Shown here: positions 1-7,829 of the stretch, in pieces
How the letters are laid out: every line of letters begins with the position of its first letter
How positions within the stretch are numbered: the first letter of the stretch is position 1
DNA from: Tsukamurella pulmonis
GTDB lineage: Bacteria; Actinomycetota; Actinomycetes; Mycobacteriales; Mycobacteriaceae
NCBI RefSeq assembly: GCF_900103175.1
Contig: NZ_FNLF01000002.1
Coordinates: forward strand, 1,054,001 to 1,118,000
Length of the DNA: 64,000 nt
Reading direction: 5' to 3'
Translations under genes and position numbers: made by a program
Notes under the pieces: generated by a model
Told to the model about the DNA's origin: nothing
The model's database searches: none
What the model saw: the letters and a program-made list of their open reading frames with translations, nothing else

Positions 1-2
1 TC

Positions 3-329
3 GAGATCTCCACCTTCGAGGGCATGCCGCCCGAGATGGGTATCGACCCCGCCGAGGCCACCAAGGTGATGCACGGCCAGCTCACCACCGCCGACGGCTT
101 CACCCTCATGTGTGCTGATACGCCCGCCGGGATGCCGCGGAACGTTGGAGACGACGTCTCCGTCTCCCTCTCCGGTGACGATCTCGCGAAGCTGACCGGC
201 TGGTGGGAGAAGCTCTCCGCCAGCGGCTCCGTCACCGTCCCGTTCGTCCAGGCACCCTGGGGTGACACCTTCGGCATGTGCGTCGACGGCTTCGGCGTGC
301 ACTGGATGGTCAACGCCGCGGCTTCCTGA
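3..329 (+). CDS. VOC/PhnB-like family protein, 3' end only
   Basis: The reading frame is open from the first bases of the window, so this is the C-terminal part (about 108 residues) of a gene that starts upstream; an internal ATG at 24 is probably not the start. The sequence fits the glyoxalase/bleomycin-resistance/dioxygenase (VOC) fold of the PhnB type: a Met- and Gly-rich segment followed by alternating strands, ending in W-G-D-T-F-G-M-C-V-D-x-F-G-x-H-W-M near the C-terminus, a typical last strand pair. Family members are about 140 residues long. The substrate is unknown. A hairpin and tRNA-Lys follow. Confidence 0.75.
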   Translation, partial: EISTFEGMPPEMGIDPAEATKVMHGQLTTADGFTLMCADTPAGMPRNVGDDVSVSLSGDDLAKLTGWWEKLSASGSVTVPFVQAPWGDTFGMCVDGFGVHWMVNAAAS

Positions 330-353
330 TCCGGCCCGGTGCATATCCTGTCG

Positions 354-377
354 CCGGTCAGTCGCTAGACTGACCGG
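354..377 (+). terminator. Perfect 9-bp hairpin between the VOC gene and tRNA-Lys
   Basis: CCGGTCAGT and ACTGACCGG form a perfect stem around the loop CGCTAG. There is no T-run, so it would be an atypical (GC-rich actinobacterial) terminator for the upstream gene. The loop and right arm also contain TAGACT (366-371), a TANNNT -10 box placed correctly for transcription starting at the tRNA 5' end, so the palindrome may instead belong to the tRNA promoter. Confidence 0.45.
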
Positions 378-381
378 GCTA

Positions 382-457
382 GGGCCTCTAGCTCAATTGG
401 CAGAGCTCCGGACTTTTAATCCGTTGGTTGTGGGTTCGAGTCCCACGGGGCCCACCA
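382..457 (+). tRNA. tRNA-Lys (anticodon TTT)
   Basis: The cloverleaf closes fully. The 7-bp acceptor GGGCCTC pairs with GGGGCCC (one G-U), the D arm is GCTC/GAGC, the anticodon loop CTTTTAA carries TTT, and the T arm GTGGG-TTCGAGT-CCCAC is perfect. The discriminator is A and CCA (455-457) is encoded in the gene. The 3' end lies 20 bp from the 3' end of the lower-GC two-gene islet on the opposite strand. Confidence 0.97.
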
Positions 458-477
458 CGCGGTGTGAACGCAGTTAG

Positions 478-1935
478 TCAATCCAGAAAGTACGAAGCGG
501 CGGCCTCTGGCGTGTCGAGGATGTCATCCTGCGGAACTCCCAACAGAGTAGCGAGTTCGACAGACCCCAGAAGTGCGGTCTGGACATCAGGCGAGAACGC
601 TCGGTCGAGAAGATCCAGAAAAACGATGGCGGCCGTCGCCAGAGCGGCGACGTAGGCGCGGTGGTCCGCGTCCAACCGGTCGTCGAGTTCCTTCTGCTCG
701 ATCTCGTATTGCGCGATGAGCGCGCGCTCACGGGCGGCGAGTGCCGACGAAGCGGTCCGGTAGAGGACGGCGCCGACGGTGTTACCGATGACCGCGCCGA
801 GCACGGGCACTGGAATCAACGCCTGTCCGGCGAGAGCGGACACGGCGCCCACAGCGGTCTCCAGGCAGACCAGTTCGGCGTTCTCGAGGAACCTCGCCTC
901 ATTGATCTCGCCCCGGCGAAGCCTGTTCGCCTGGTCTGCGACGCCGAATGCCGCGGTCACCATCGAACCGGCCGCTGCGGCCGGAGTCGTCGTGAAGTTG
1001 CTCAGCCCGTACACGGCTGCTCCGCGAACGGCGCCCTTGGTGACTCCGAGGCCCGACTCGCCCGCCACGGACACCCAGTCTTCCGTTGTGAAGTCCCGCA
1101 ACCTGGTCCGTTCGCGACGTTTCGCTGCAACGGCGAGAACGAACGTCATGCCGCCTTCTGCCGCGGCGCCGGCGGCGGCTGCTGCTGCGCCTCCCCGCAG
1201 GGATGGCCGACTCTGACGGTATGCGTCGTCGCGGATCGCTCGATCGGTCGTACGGAGGAAATCGGCTTCAGCCTGCAGTGTCGTCTCTATAGTGCCGCGT
1301 TGCGCTTGCGCGTAGTCGAGATGCGAAGGCTCGATGGAGTCGATGGTGACGGTTCCTCGCTCGAAGAACGACTGAACGCGTTCCCATTGCTTGAACGACG
1401 GATCGCTCCCGCCACCCGTGAGCAGGCTCGCCTCCTCGCGGGACATTGAGTGCAGTCGGATCACTGCGTCGTAGTGGTCGCGCGGAATCTGGTATTTGAA
1501 TCCATTGTCCAAGTAGTCCGGATACTTGGCCAGGTGCTCCTCAATGGCGCCCAGGCCGAATCGACCGCCTGCCGCGACGAACTTCTGCTGGATTCCCACG
1601 CCGCTGCGCACCAAGTCCGTTGGTCCGTTGTCATTCACCCACTTGTAGACAGCGCCGCCGCCTATGATCCGGCTCCGAGCGTTACCGATGCCGACCTCAG
1701 CCGCCTCTGCGATGAACCCGTGCATGCCCTTGAGTCCGCCTCGGTTCGAGTCGATGATCGTGCTGTTGATGGCGCGCATCGCGTCGGTGATGCTTGCGAG
1801 CGATGCTCGAAGGTTGTCGTCCTGTGCACCCCAACTGCTGAGCAATGCGTCGATACGCAGTCGGTTCAGGTGGTCTACCCACGCTGCGACGGCTTGTTCC
1901 TGGCCGCTCTTCGCGACCCCGTCGATATCAGGCAT
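478..1935 (-). CDS. Unknown protein with Gly/Ala-rich membrane-like segments; second gene of the tRNA-Lys islet
   Basis: The product is 485 residues and I do not recognise the family. The N-terminal 240 residues are mixed helical. Hydrophobic Ala/Gly-rich stretches lie at about 248-271 and 360-391, and the C-terminus is a charged helix followed by an acidic tail. No catalytic motif is evident. The gene starts 8 bp inside the end of the upstream gene (1928-2938), so the two are translationally coupled. Its composition is noticeably less GC-rich than the surrounding DNA, and it ends next to tRNA-Lys, which suggests acquired DNA. A membrane-acting toxin or defence role is possible but is only inference. 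Confidence 0.7.
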   Translation of the reverse strand: MPDIDGVAKSGQEQAVAAWVDHLNRLRIDALLSSWGAQDDNLRASLASITDAMRAINSTIIDSNRGGLKGMHGFIAEAAEVGIGNARSRIIGGGAVYKWVNDNGPTDLVRSGVGIQQKFVAAGGRFGLGAIEEHLAKYPDYLDNGFKYQIPRDHYDAVIRLHSMSREEASLLTGGGSDPSFKQWERVQSFFERGTVTIDSIEPSHLDYAQAQRGTIETTLQAEADFLRTTDRAIRDDAYRQSRPSLRGGAAAAAAGAAAEGGMTFVLAVAAKRRERTRLRDFTTEDWVSVAGESGLGVTKGAVRGAAVYGLSNFTTTPAAAAGSMVTAAFGVADQANRLRRGEINEARFLENAELVCLETAVGAVSALAGQALIPVPVLGAVIGNTVGAVLYRTASSALAARERALIAQYEIEQKELDDRLDADHRAYVAALATAAIVFLDLLDRAFSPDVQTALLGSVELATLLGVPQDDILDTPEAAASYFLD

Positions 1936-2938
1936 CGATGTCGTCCTCGCTCGCGTCTAGGACGACGTGCTGAGCCAGCAATGCCGCGCTCGCCTTGGTG
2001 TTGTTGACGAGAGCTGCGAGTCGCACTTGGTCCGAGGCGTCGAGCGCCTCGAAGTCCGAGCGGTAGAACTCGAGCCGCTGGCCGTACGAGACGACGAGTC
2101 GTCCGCGAAGTCTGGAGGTCCGATCCAAAAGATCGACGATCTCCGCGTGAATGCGGCTTATCTGGGCCGTGTTCTCTTTGACGGAAGTCAGGGCATCGTG
2201 CTTCGAATCTCGGTTGTCGAACTTCTTCTTGGTGAACAGGGCCACCGAAGCGAGCAGGGTCGCGCCTGCGACCGACCAGCCGATCGGACCTGCGAGTGCG
2301 AGCAATGCACTTCCCGCCGCCGTACCGCCCCCACCCGCAGCGACGGCTCCGCCACCGAGCCAGGCCAAGGCGGCCTTGGTTGCGACCGCGCCCGACAGGG
2401 TCGAGATCGCGGTGCCCGTCGAAGCGGTGCCGAACGTGGTCGCGGCCCACATCGCCGCAGTCGGTGCCATGCCTGCCACTGCTGCTGCCGCACTGAATCC
2501 GGCGCCGGCGCTGATAGCGGAGGCGCGAGCCGCCTCGAGATCTTTCCGGGCGAAGTCCTCCGCACCGAGGAACTGCGCCTTGTGAACTTCGATCTCGGCG
2601 AAGTCTGCTGCGAAGGACTTGGGCGTGCGGGCGATGCTGTTGACGAGGAACTCCACGAGGTCGATCACGTCGGCAGTTCGTTGGCGCTCAAGCAGAAGTG
2701 CGACACCGCTATCGCTCATCGCAGTATATGTGGCGTTGTACTCGGCGACGGCAAGGTCGTACGGGTCTTCATCCTTTGAGTTCAGCTTTTCCACAGTGCT
2801 GAAGGCCGTGTCCTTGAGCTCACCCGCCTGGCTCGCGAGTTGGGCTGATGTGGCTCGCGCGAATCCGGTGATACCGGAAAGCGCCCGGCCCACGTTCTCA
2901 CGTGCTCTGTCCAAATCCGTGGGACGAGGATCGGTCAT
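1928..2938 (-). CDS. Unknown protein with a glycine-zipper-like hydrophobic core; first gene of the tRNA-Lys islet
   Basis: The product is 336 residues if translation starts at the ATG at 2938, which has GGAG 6 bp upstream; the longer open frame upstream is low-complexity and unsupported. Residues 1-135 are charged and helical. Residues 139-230 form a long Ala/Gly-rich hydrophobic block containing L-A-W-L-G-G-G and A-G-G-G-G-T-A-A-G, the kind of glycine-zipper pattern that can insert into membranes. Residues 231-336 are charged and coiled-coil-like. It overlaps the next gene by 8 bp. The family is not recognised. Low GC and a tRNA neighbour suggest lateral acquisition. Confidence 0.7.
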   Translation of the reverse strand: MTDPRPTDLDRARENVGRALSGITGFARATSAQLASQAGELKDTAFSTVEKLNSKDEDPYDLAVAEYNATYTAMSDSGVALLLERQRTADVIDLVEFLVNSIARTPKSFAADFAEIEVHKAQFLGAEDFARKDLEAARASAISAGAGFSAAAAVAGMAPTAAMWAATTFGTASTGTAISTLSGAVATKAALAWLGGGAVAAGGGGTAAGSALLALAGPIGWSVAGATLLASVALFTKKKFDNRDSKHDALTSVKENTAQISRIHAEIVDLLDRTSRLRGRLVVSYGQRLEFYRSDFEALDASDQVRLAALVNNTKASAALLAQHVVLDASEDDIDA

Positions 2939-3029
2939 CGTGTTCTCCAATTCGGCCGATCGTGGGTGATCAAGGCACAGTATCGATATGCGCTGACACG
3001 TTTCGGCCTGTTGAGCAGAATGGGCCGTC

Positions 3030-3761
3030 ATGGACGTGCTGGAGTTCGTCACCGTCGGCGAGTGGGAGCGCTGGCTCGAGAGCAACCACGCCGACGCGAC
3101 CGAGGCGTGGCTGCGGATCGCGCGACGGAACTCCGCCGTTCCGGGGCTGACGATCGAGGACGCGCTCGACGGCGCGCTCTGCTTCGGCTGGATCGACGGG
3201 CAGCGGAAGTCGAACGACGCCGATTCGTTCCTGCAGCGCTACTCGCCGCGACGCCGCACCAGCTCGTGGTCGCGGATCAACGTCGACAAGTTCGAGACGC
3301 TCGCCGCCGCGGGGAGAGTGCGCCCCGCCGGCTTTGCGCAGCGTGACGCCGCGCGAGCGGACGGGCGCTGGGACGCCGCCTACGCATCGCAGCGGATCGC
3401 GGAGACCCCGTCCGATCTCGCGGCGGCGCTGGCGGAAGTCCCCGGCGCCGCGGCGGCCTTCGAGGCGATGAGCCGGTCCGACCGCTACGCCGTGATCCTC
3501 ACCCTGCTCAAGGCCCGGACTCCGCAGCGACGCGCGGAACTGGTGGTGCGGGCCGTCGCCGACCTCGGCGCAGCCGCCCTCGCTGCCGACCCCGCCGGCC
3601 GCCTGCTGCCACCCCTCGCCGCGCCGGTCGAGGTGGCGGTGCTCGATCTCGACCCGGGCGCGCGACGGCGCTTCCCCGATGAACCGGACCTCCACCTCGC
3701 TCGTCCGGGCGGGATCGGCGAGGGCGGTCCACGGGTCGGCGACAACGGACACGATGCGTGA
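3030..3761 (+). CDS. YdeI/OmpD-associated family protein with an aberrant C-terminus
   Basis: The product is 243 residues. Residues 1-190 match the YdeI/OmpD-associated family: E-W-E-R-W-L-E at the start, L-C-F-G-W-I-D-G-Q at about 51-59, R-Y-S-P-R-R around 72, W-S-R-I-N near 80, and a helical C-terminal subdomain with S-D-R-Y-A-V-I-L. Members are usually near 190-200 residues; the cellular role is poorly defined. The last 50 or so residues look unlike the family and are antisense to what appears to be a decayed SRPBCC gene (3573-3749, minus strand), so the natural stop was probably lost. Confidence 0.75.
   Translation: MDVLEFVTVGEWERWLESNHADATEAWLRIARRNSAVPGLTIEDALDGALCFGWIDGQRKSNDADSFLQRYSPRRRTSSWSRINVDKFETLAAAGRVRPAGFAQRDAARADGRWDAAYASQRIAETPSDLAAALAEVPGAAAAFEAMSRSDRYAVILTLLKARTPQRRAELVVRAVADLGAAALAADPAGRLLPPLAAPVEVAVLDLDPGARRRFPDEPDLHLARPGGIGEGGPRVGDNGHDA
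3573..3749 (-). pseudogene. Fragment of an AHSA1/SRPBCC-domain gene
   Basis: On the minus strand this segment encodes about 59 residues reading like the C-terminal half of an AHSA1/SRPBCC protein: D-P-A-R-T-S-E-V-E-V-R-F, then R-V-E-I-E-H-R-H-L-D-R-R-G-E-G-W and a Gly/Ser-rich end. These are the hallmark strand and helix of that fold. No start, N-terminal half or C-terminal end is present in frame, so it is a remnant. It lies antisense to the 3' end of the YdeI-like gene. Confidence 0.5.
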
Positions 3762-3792
3762 GGTGCTCCTTACGCAGCGCGTGGTCAACGGT

Positions 3793-4179
3793 TCAGCCGC
3801 CGTACGGCGTCAGGGCGAAGCGGCCCCAGGCGATGAACGCGAACGCGGCGATGAACACGACGTCGCCGGCCATGTACCCCCACTCGCTGCGGCGGAAGCG
3901 CGTGGTGGCCGCGCCCGCCATGAACAGCGCCAGCCCGCACGCGGCCAGGGGCGAGAGCACCTCGGCGACGCCCACCAGCGGGGGCAGGATCAGCCCGAAC
4001 GCGCCGGTCGCCTTGATCGCGCCGATGGCCTTGAGGTGCCCGTCGCCGAAGTCGTCCACCCAGTGCTGATTCGCGCCCAGCGCACGGTAGCGCTCGCGGG
4101 GCAGGGCGAGCAGGGCCAGGCCGCCGGCCGCGAAGCCCGCGGCGAGGACCCCGGTGATGATCCACAGTGCGGTGTTCAT
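3793..4179 (-). CDS. DoxX-family membrane protein
   Basis: The product is 128 residues with four predicted transmembrane helices (about 5-25, 52-72, 75-95, 102-121). G-H-L-K-A-I-G-A-I-K-x-x-G-A-F-G-L matches the DoxX/DoxX-like family signature, and the length is normal. On the minus strand GAGGAAGG stands about 7 bp before the ATG. It is divergent from the SigJ-type sigma gene. Genes for small redox or membrane proteins of this kind are frequent neighbours and targets of ECF41 sigma factors, so control by that sigma is plausible. Confidence 0.85.
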   Translation of the reverse strand: MNTALWIITGVLAAGFAAGGLALLALPRERYRALGANQHWVDDFGDGHLKAIGAIKATGAFGLILPPLVGVAEVLSPLAACGLALFMAGAATTRFRRSEWGYMAGDVVFIAAFAFIAWGRFALTPYGG

Positions 4180-4216
4180 GACAGTTCCTTCCTCGTTACG
4201 TTCGCCCGGTCGGGCT

Positions 4217-4244
4217 CGTCACTGTGATGACGGATCACGACGTG
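4217..4244 (+). promoter_or_regulatory. Possible ECF41-type promoter upstream of sigJ
   Basis: CGTCACT, 17 bp, then CGTG resembles the ECF41 pattern (TGTCACA, about 16-17 bp, CGTC). Overlapping inverted repeats are also present (CGTCA/TGACG at 4217-4232 and GTGAT/ATCAC at 4224-4238). The -10-like element lies so close to the gene that the GGAAAGG Shine-Dalgarno would fall at the transcription start, which weakens the case. Confidence 0.28.
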
Positions 4245-4258
4245 GAAAGGTAACGACG

Positions 4259-5119
4259 ATGGAACGACCCACTTCGGCGGAGCGGTTCGAGGAGCACCGC
4301 CCGCGCCTGCTCGCGGTCGCCACGCGGGCGCTGGGCTCACCGAGCGAGGCCGAGGACGCGGTGCAGGAGGCGTGGCTGCGGTTCTACCGGTACGACGGTG
4401 CGCCCATCGACAACCTCGCCGGCTGGCTCACCCGGGTGGTGGGCCGGATCTGCATCGACGTGCTGCGCCGCCGCACCGCGCGCGCCGAGACCGATCTCGA
4501 CGGGCTCGCGATCGATCCGGTCGTCACCGAGGACGTCGACGGCCCCGAGGAGGCGGCGGTGGCCGCCGACGCGGTGGGCCTGGCGATGATGGTGGTTCTC
4601 GAATCCCTGCGGCCCGAGGAGCGGCTGGCGTTCGTGCTGCACGACATGTTCGCCGTGCCGTTCGCGGAGATCGGCCCGATCGTCGGCCGCTCCCCGGACG
4701 CCGCGAAGATGCTCGCCAGCCGTGCCCGCCGGCGGGTGCAGGAGCAGCCGCGTCCGGCGGCCGACCGGCGGCAGCAGCGGGAGGTGGTCGACGCCTTCCT
4801 CGCGGCCGCCCGCGACGGTGATTTCGACGCCCTGCTCGCCGTGCTGGACCCCGACGTCACGTGGACCCGGCACACCCCGCGCGGCAGGATCACCTCGGCC
4901 GGCGCGAACGAGGTGCTCGCCCTCGCGCGGCGCGGTGAGGGCGCGCAGATCGAGGCGCGCCGCGTCAGCGTCAACGGGGCGCCCGGCATTCTGGTGTGGA
5001 GCCCGACGGGGCGACCGCTCGCGCTCATGGCGTGCACGGTCGTCGGCGGGGTCATCGTGGACCTGGAGTCGATCGTCGACGTGCGGCGCCTGGCCGCGAT
5101 GCGGTTGCCCGCGCTCTGA
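4259..5119 (+). CDS. sigJ: ECF RNA polymerase sigma factor, SigJ/ECF41 type
   Basis: The product is 286 residues from the ATG preceded by GGAAAGG. Region 2 lies at about 8-75 (A-E-D-A-V-Q-E-A-W-L-R), a linker at 80-110 and region 4 at 115-165 (L-R-P-E-E-R-L-A-F-V-L-H-D-M-F, then a helix-turn-helix with D-A-A-K-M-L-A-S-R-A-R-R). The remaining C-terminal part (about 175-286) is a SnoaL-like domain beginning V-D-A-F-L-A-A-A-R-D-G-D-F-D-A-L. This sigma plus SnoaL layout defines the ECF41/SigJ group, in which the extra domain modulates activity and no separate anti-sigma factor is needed. It is divergent from doxX. Confidence 0.9.
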   Translation: MERPTSAERFEEHRPRLLAVATRALGSPSEAEDAVQEAWLRFYRYDGAPIDNLAGWLTRVVGRICIDVLRRRTARAETDLDGLAIDPVVTEDVDGPEEAAVAADAVGLAMMVVLESLRPEERLAFVLHDMFAVPFAEIGPIVGRSPDAAKMLASRARRRVQEQPRPAADRRQQREVVDAFLAAARDGDFDALLAVLDPDVTWTRHTPRGRITSAGANEVLALARRGEGAQIEARRVSVNGAPGILVWSPTGRPLALMACTVVGGVIVDLESIVDVRRLAAMRLPAL

Positions 5120-5125
5120 GTTCGG

Positions 5126-5749
5126 CTACCAGCGCCGCGTGCGCCGTCCGCCGAAGCGCAGGCGGAAGCGCGGCACCGCGACGGAGAGCAGCGGTCGGCG
5201 GCCGGCCAGGTGCGCGAGCGGGCCGGCACCGTCGAACTCCCACTTCGCGCGGACGGGGCGCACCCGGACCAGGCCCGCGACGGGCGTCCGCGCCCCGGCC
5301 CGGTCGTCGCCCTGGAGCAGCCGGAAGGCGATCGGCAGTGGCGGTAGCGCCCACCGCGGCGGGCGCGGCAGCCGCGCGGTGCCGACGGCCTCCGCGGTGT
5401 ACTCGGCGAGCCGTCGCACCGCGAACCGGTTGAGCTCCTTGGGGATCGCCCAGAGCTCGCGCCCGCCGGCGCGTGAGGCCGGGCTGTCGACCTGGATGAA
5501 CGGGATGCTCACGAAGGGCAGCAGGCGGCGCACGCTCACCGTGGTGCTCATGATCTCGTTGTAGGTGAGTGGACTGGGCCGTTCGTAGACGAAGAACGCG
5601 GTGGCCACGATGGTCCGGCCGAAGACCGTGAGCGTGCGGGCGCCCGTCGGCAGCGGCGGAGCCGGCGCGGCGGCCGCGGGCACGAGGAAGACGCCGATCA
5701 GGCAGTGCCCGGTGAGGTGCCAGGGCTCGGGCGGGTAGGTCACGTCCAT
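5126..5749 (-). CDS. Acetoacetate decarboxylase-like protein
   Basis: The product is 207 residues, beginning P-P-E-P-W-H-L-T-G-H. It contains Y-E-R-P-S-P-L-T-Y-N-E near 56 and E-L-W-A-I-P-K-E-L near 98-106, the latter carrying the lysine at the place of the catalytic Schiff-base residue in acetoacetate decarboxylase relatives. The C-terminus is Arg-rich. It overlaps the end of the upstream flavin monooxygenase by 10 bp, so the two form an operon. Actinobacterial ADC-fold proteins of this size usually have unproven substrates; a role on the keto product of the monooxygenase is inference. Confidence 0.8.
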   Translation of the reverse strand: MDVTYPPEPWHLTGHCLIGVFLVPAAAAPAPPLPTGARTLTVFGRTIVATAFFVYERPSPLTYNEIMSTTVSVRRLLPFVSIPFIQVDSPASRAGGRELWAIPKELNRFAVRRLAEYTAEAVGTARLPRPPRWALPPLPIAFRLLQGDDRAGARTPVAGLVRVRPVRAKWEFDGAGPLAHLAGRRPLLSVAVPRFRLRFGGRRTRRW

Positions 5750-7179
5750 GCGAACTCCTCGGGTTTCAGCCGCGCGGTGGCGTCGGCGTAGGTGCGGGTG
5801 TTGCCCGGCCAGTTCGACGTGATGCGCCCCGACGGGTGGCGGTACCAGCTCTCGCAGTGACCCCACACCGAACGCTCCAGCCGGTGCTGCACCGCCCGAT
5901 CGAATCCTTCCGCGGCCTCGGATGTCACTGTGACGCTGCGGTGTCCGCCCTCGCGCATCCGGCGCAGCACGTCGCGGATGTGACGGGCCTGGGCCTCGAG
6001 CATGTACACGATCGAGCCGCCGCCGAGGTTGGTGTTCGGGCCGTAGGCGACGAAGAAGTTCGGGAACCCCGGTACGTGCACGCCGAGGTGGGCGCGCGCA
6101 CCGTCGGCCCAGACGTCGGTGAGCAGTCGTCCCCTCGCTCCCTCGATCCGCATGGCGGACAGGAAGTTCTGCGCGTCGAACCCGGTGCCGTAGACGATCG
6201 CGTCGACGTCGTGGTGGACGCCGCCGGCGACGATCCCGGCCTCGGTGACCTCGTCGACCGCGGCGGTGACCAGCCGGACGTGCGGACGCGTCAGGGCGGG
6301 ATAGAAGCTGTTGGCGAACAGGATCCGCCGACAGCCGACGGGGTAGTCCGGCGTGAGGGCCTCGCGGAGCTCCCGGTCGCGCACGCGCAGCCGCAGGTGC
6401 GCGAGGGCCAGTGCGCGGATGATCTCGCCCGCGCGGGTGTCGTCGTCGAGCCCGCGCGAGAACTGTTCGGCGAGCGAGAAGAAGGCGTTGCGTTCGGTCC
6501 GCAGCGCGCCGGGCACGACACGGAAGGAGCCCTGGTAGAGGCGTCCGTAGCGCTGGTCGGGCCGGGGCAGGATGTACGACGGGGTGCGCTGGAACACCAG
6601 CAGCTCGGCGGTTCGGTCGGCCAGGTGCGGCACGAACTGGGTCGCGCTCGCCCCGGTGCCGACCACGGCGATCCGCTTGCCGGACAGCGGCGCCGCGTGG
6701 TCCCAGCGGGCGGAGTGGAATGCGGTGCCCTGGAACCGGTCGATGCCGGGGATCGGCGGCAGCACCGGATCGGAGAGCTGGCCGACGGCGCTCACCAGGA
6801 CGTCCACGCGGTCGGTCGTGCCGTCCGCGAGCGCGACCTCCCACTGCGAGTGCGCCTCGTCGTAGGTCGCGCCGACGACGGTCGCTCCGGTGCGCACCCG
6901 GGGCGTGACCCCGTACTTCGCCGCGGTCCGCCGCAGGTAGGCGAGGATCTGGGGCTGGTGGGCGTAGCGGGACTCCCAGCCCGTGTACGGCTCGAAGGAG
7001 AAGGAGTAGAGCGCCGACGGGACGTCGCAGGCGGCGCCGGGGTAGGTGTTGTCGCGCCAGACCCCGCCGATCCCGTCGGAGCGCTCCCACAGCCGGATGT
7101 CGTCGTGACCGTCCTGCAGCAGGGTGATGGCGACGGCGAGCGCGCCGAAGCCGGAGCCGATGATGCCGATCGAGGGCAT
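5740..7179 (-). CDS. FAD/NADPH-dependent monooxygenase, Baeyer-Villiger type
   Basis: The product is 479 residues. It has an N-terminal FAD Rossmann motif G-S-G-F-G-A at 8-13 and G-V-W-R-D-N-T-Y-P-G-A-A-C-D-V-P near 38-53. The Baeyer-Villiger fingerprint F-Q-G-T-A-F-H-S-A-R-W-D lies at about 148-159, followed by the NADPH motif V-V-G-T-G-A-S-A. Such enzymes insert oxygen next to a carbonyl to give esters or lactones. The gene is followed by and overlaps an acetoacetate-decarboxylase-like gene, and a TetR gene ends 1 bp upstream of its start codon on the same strand, so the three probably form one transcript from the tetR promoter. Confidence 0.9.
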   Translation of the reverse strand: MPSIGIIGSGFGALAVAITLLQDGHDDIRLWERSDGIGGVWRDNTYPGAACDVPSALYSFSFEPYTGWESRYAHQPQILAYLRRTAAKYGVTPRVRTGATVVGATYDEAHSQWEVALADGTTDRVDVLVSAVGQLSDPVLPPIPGIDRFQGTAFHSARWDHAAPLSGKRIAVVGTGASATQFVPHLADRTAELLVFQRTPSYILPRPDQRYGRLYQGSFRVVPGALRTERNAFFSLAEQFSRGLDDDTRAGEIIRALALAHLRLRVRDRELREALTPDYPVGCRRILFANSFYPALTRPHVRLVTAAVDEVTEAGIVAGGVHHDVDAIVYGTGFDAQNFLSAMRIEGARGRLLTDVWADGARAHLGVHVPGFPNFFVAYGPNTNLGGGSIVYMLEAQARHIRDVLRRMREGGHRSVTVTSEAAEGFDRAVQHRLERSVWGHCESWYRHPSGRITSNWPGNTRTYADATARLKPEEFAWT

Positions 7180-7180
7180 G

Positions 7181-7774
7181 TCAGGAGCCTTCCGGTGCGG
7201 CCCCGGCGGAGGGGGCGAGGATGTGCACGACAGTGCCGGTCAGGATGTCGAGAACCTCGTCGCGGGACAGTGTTCCGCGTTGGAGCCATTCGCGGCACGC
7301 GGACTTGGTGAGGGCGGCGGCGGGGCGGAGCCGGGCCCGCAGGCGGGCGTCGTCGGGGAGCCCCACCGCGTCGAGCACGAGGCGCGCCGCGCGGTCGTCG
7401 GCCTCGTCGACCATCGCCTGGACGTCCGATCGACCGTGCAGGTCCACGCCGCCGCTGGTGTTCACCCAGTCCTGCCCGAAGGTGGCCGCGGCGTCCAGGA
7501 TCCAGTCCATGACGCCGCGGACCGCCTCGGCCAGGGGGCGATCGCCGAGCTCGGGCGCGGGGGCCACGGGCATCACCACGGCCTCGCGCATCACCGTCAG
7601 GAACAGGGCGCGCTTGTCGCCGAAGTAGTGGTTGACGAGGCTGCGGCTCACGTTCGCCGCGTCGGCGAGTTCCTTCGTCGAGACCGTCTCGTACGGGCGG
7701 TCGCGGTAGAGGACGCGGGCCGCCGCCAGGATCTGTTCGCGGCGCTCTGCGGGGTCCAGCCGGGTGCGGGTCAC
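7181..7774 (-). CDS. TetR-family transcriptional regulator
   Basis: I place the start at a GTG at 7774 (197 residues), because a -35 TTGACA and a -10-like CAGGCT put the transcription start on that codon and because the family normally begins T-R-x-R-L-D-P-A-E-R-R. An ATG at 7801 would add nine residues but lies inside the operator. The N-terminal helix-turn-helix (about 28-50) reads V-S-T-K-E-L-A-D-A-A-N-V-S-R-S-L-V-N-H-Y-F-G-D-K. The C-terminal ligand domain is divergent. It probably represses itself and choD through the 25-bp palindrome between them, and it heads the monooxygenase operon. Confidence 0.88.
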   Translation of the reverse strand: MTRTRLDPAERREQILAAARVLYRDRPYETVSTKELADAANVSRSLVNHYFGDKRALFLTVMREAVVMPVAPAPELGDRPLAEAVRGVMDWILDAAATFGQDWVNTSGGVDLHGRSDVQAMVDEADDRAARLVLDAVGLPDDARLRARLRPAAALTKSACREWLQRGTLSRDEVLDILTGTVVHILAPSAGAAPEGS

Positions 7775-7780
7775 CAGGGC

Positions 7781-7809
7781 AGCCTGACGCACTATTGTCA
7801 TTATGTCAA
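7781..7809 (-). promoter_or_regulatory. Predicted leaderless promoter of the tetR operon
   Basis: On the minus strand a perfect -35 TTGACA (7804-7809) is followed after 17 bp by CAGGCT (7781-7786). The expected transcription start then coincides with the GTG codon at 7774. The -10 is weak (A at position 2 and T at position 6 only). Confidence 0.4.
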
Positions 7810-7814
7810 TAGTG
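7790..7814. promoter_or_regulatory. TetR-type operator palindrome between tetR and choD
   Basis: CACTATTG and CAATAGTG are perfect 8-bp inverted arms around a 9-bp centre. The site sits between divergent tetR and choD genes and covers the -35 boxes of both predicted promoters, the usual geometry for a TetR repressor that controls itself and its neighbour. Confidence 0.7.
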
Positions 7815-7823
7815 GCTTACGCT
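7795..7823 (+). promoter_or_regulatory. Predicted leaderless promoter of choD
   Basis: TTGTCA (7795-7800), a 17-bp spacer and TACGCT (7818-7823) place the transcription start 7 bp on, exactly at the A of the ATG at 7830. No Shine-Dalgarno precedes that ATG, which agrees with a leaderless message. Confidence 0.5.
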
Positions 7824-7829
7824 GCGTGC

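Noticed and set aside
382-3030. Integrase-type island with att direct repeats at tRNA-Lys
   Set aside because: I found no second copy of the tRNA 3' end and no integrase gene near the two-gene islet, so an attachment site cannot be claimed.
5126-7090. A 654-codon minus-strand open frame spanning the monooxygenase and ADC genes
   Set aside because: Only its last 207 codons (the ADC-like protein) are protein-like. The rest is an Arg/Pro-rich shadow of the monooxygenase gene, an artefact of high GC.
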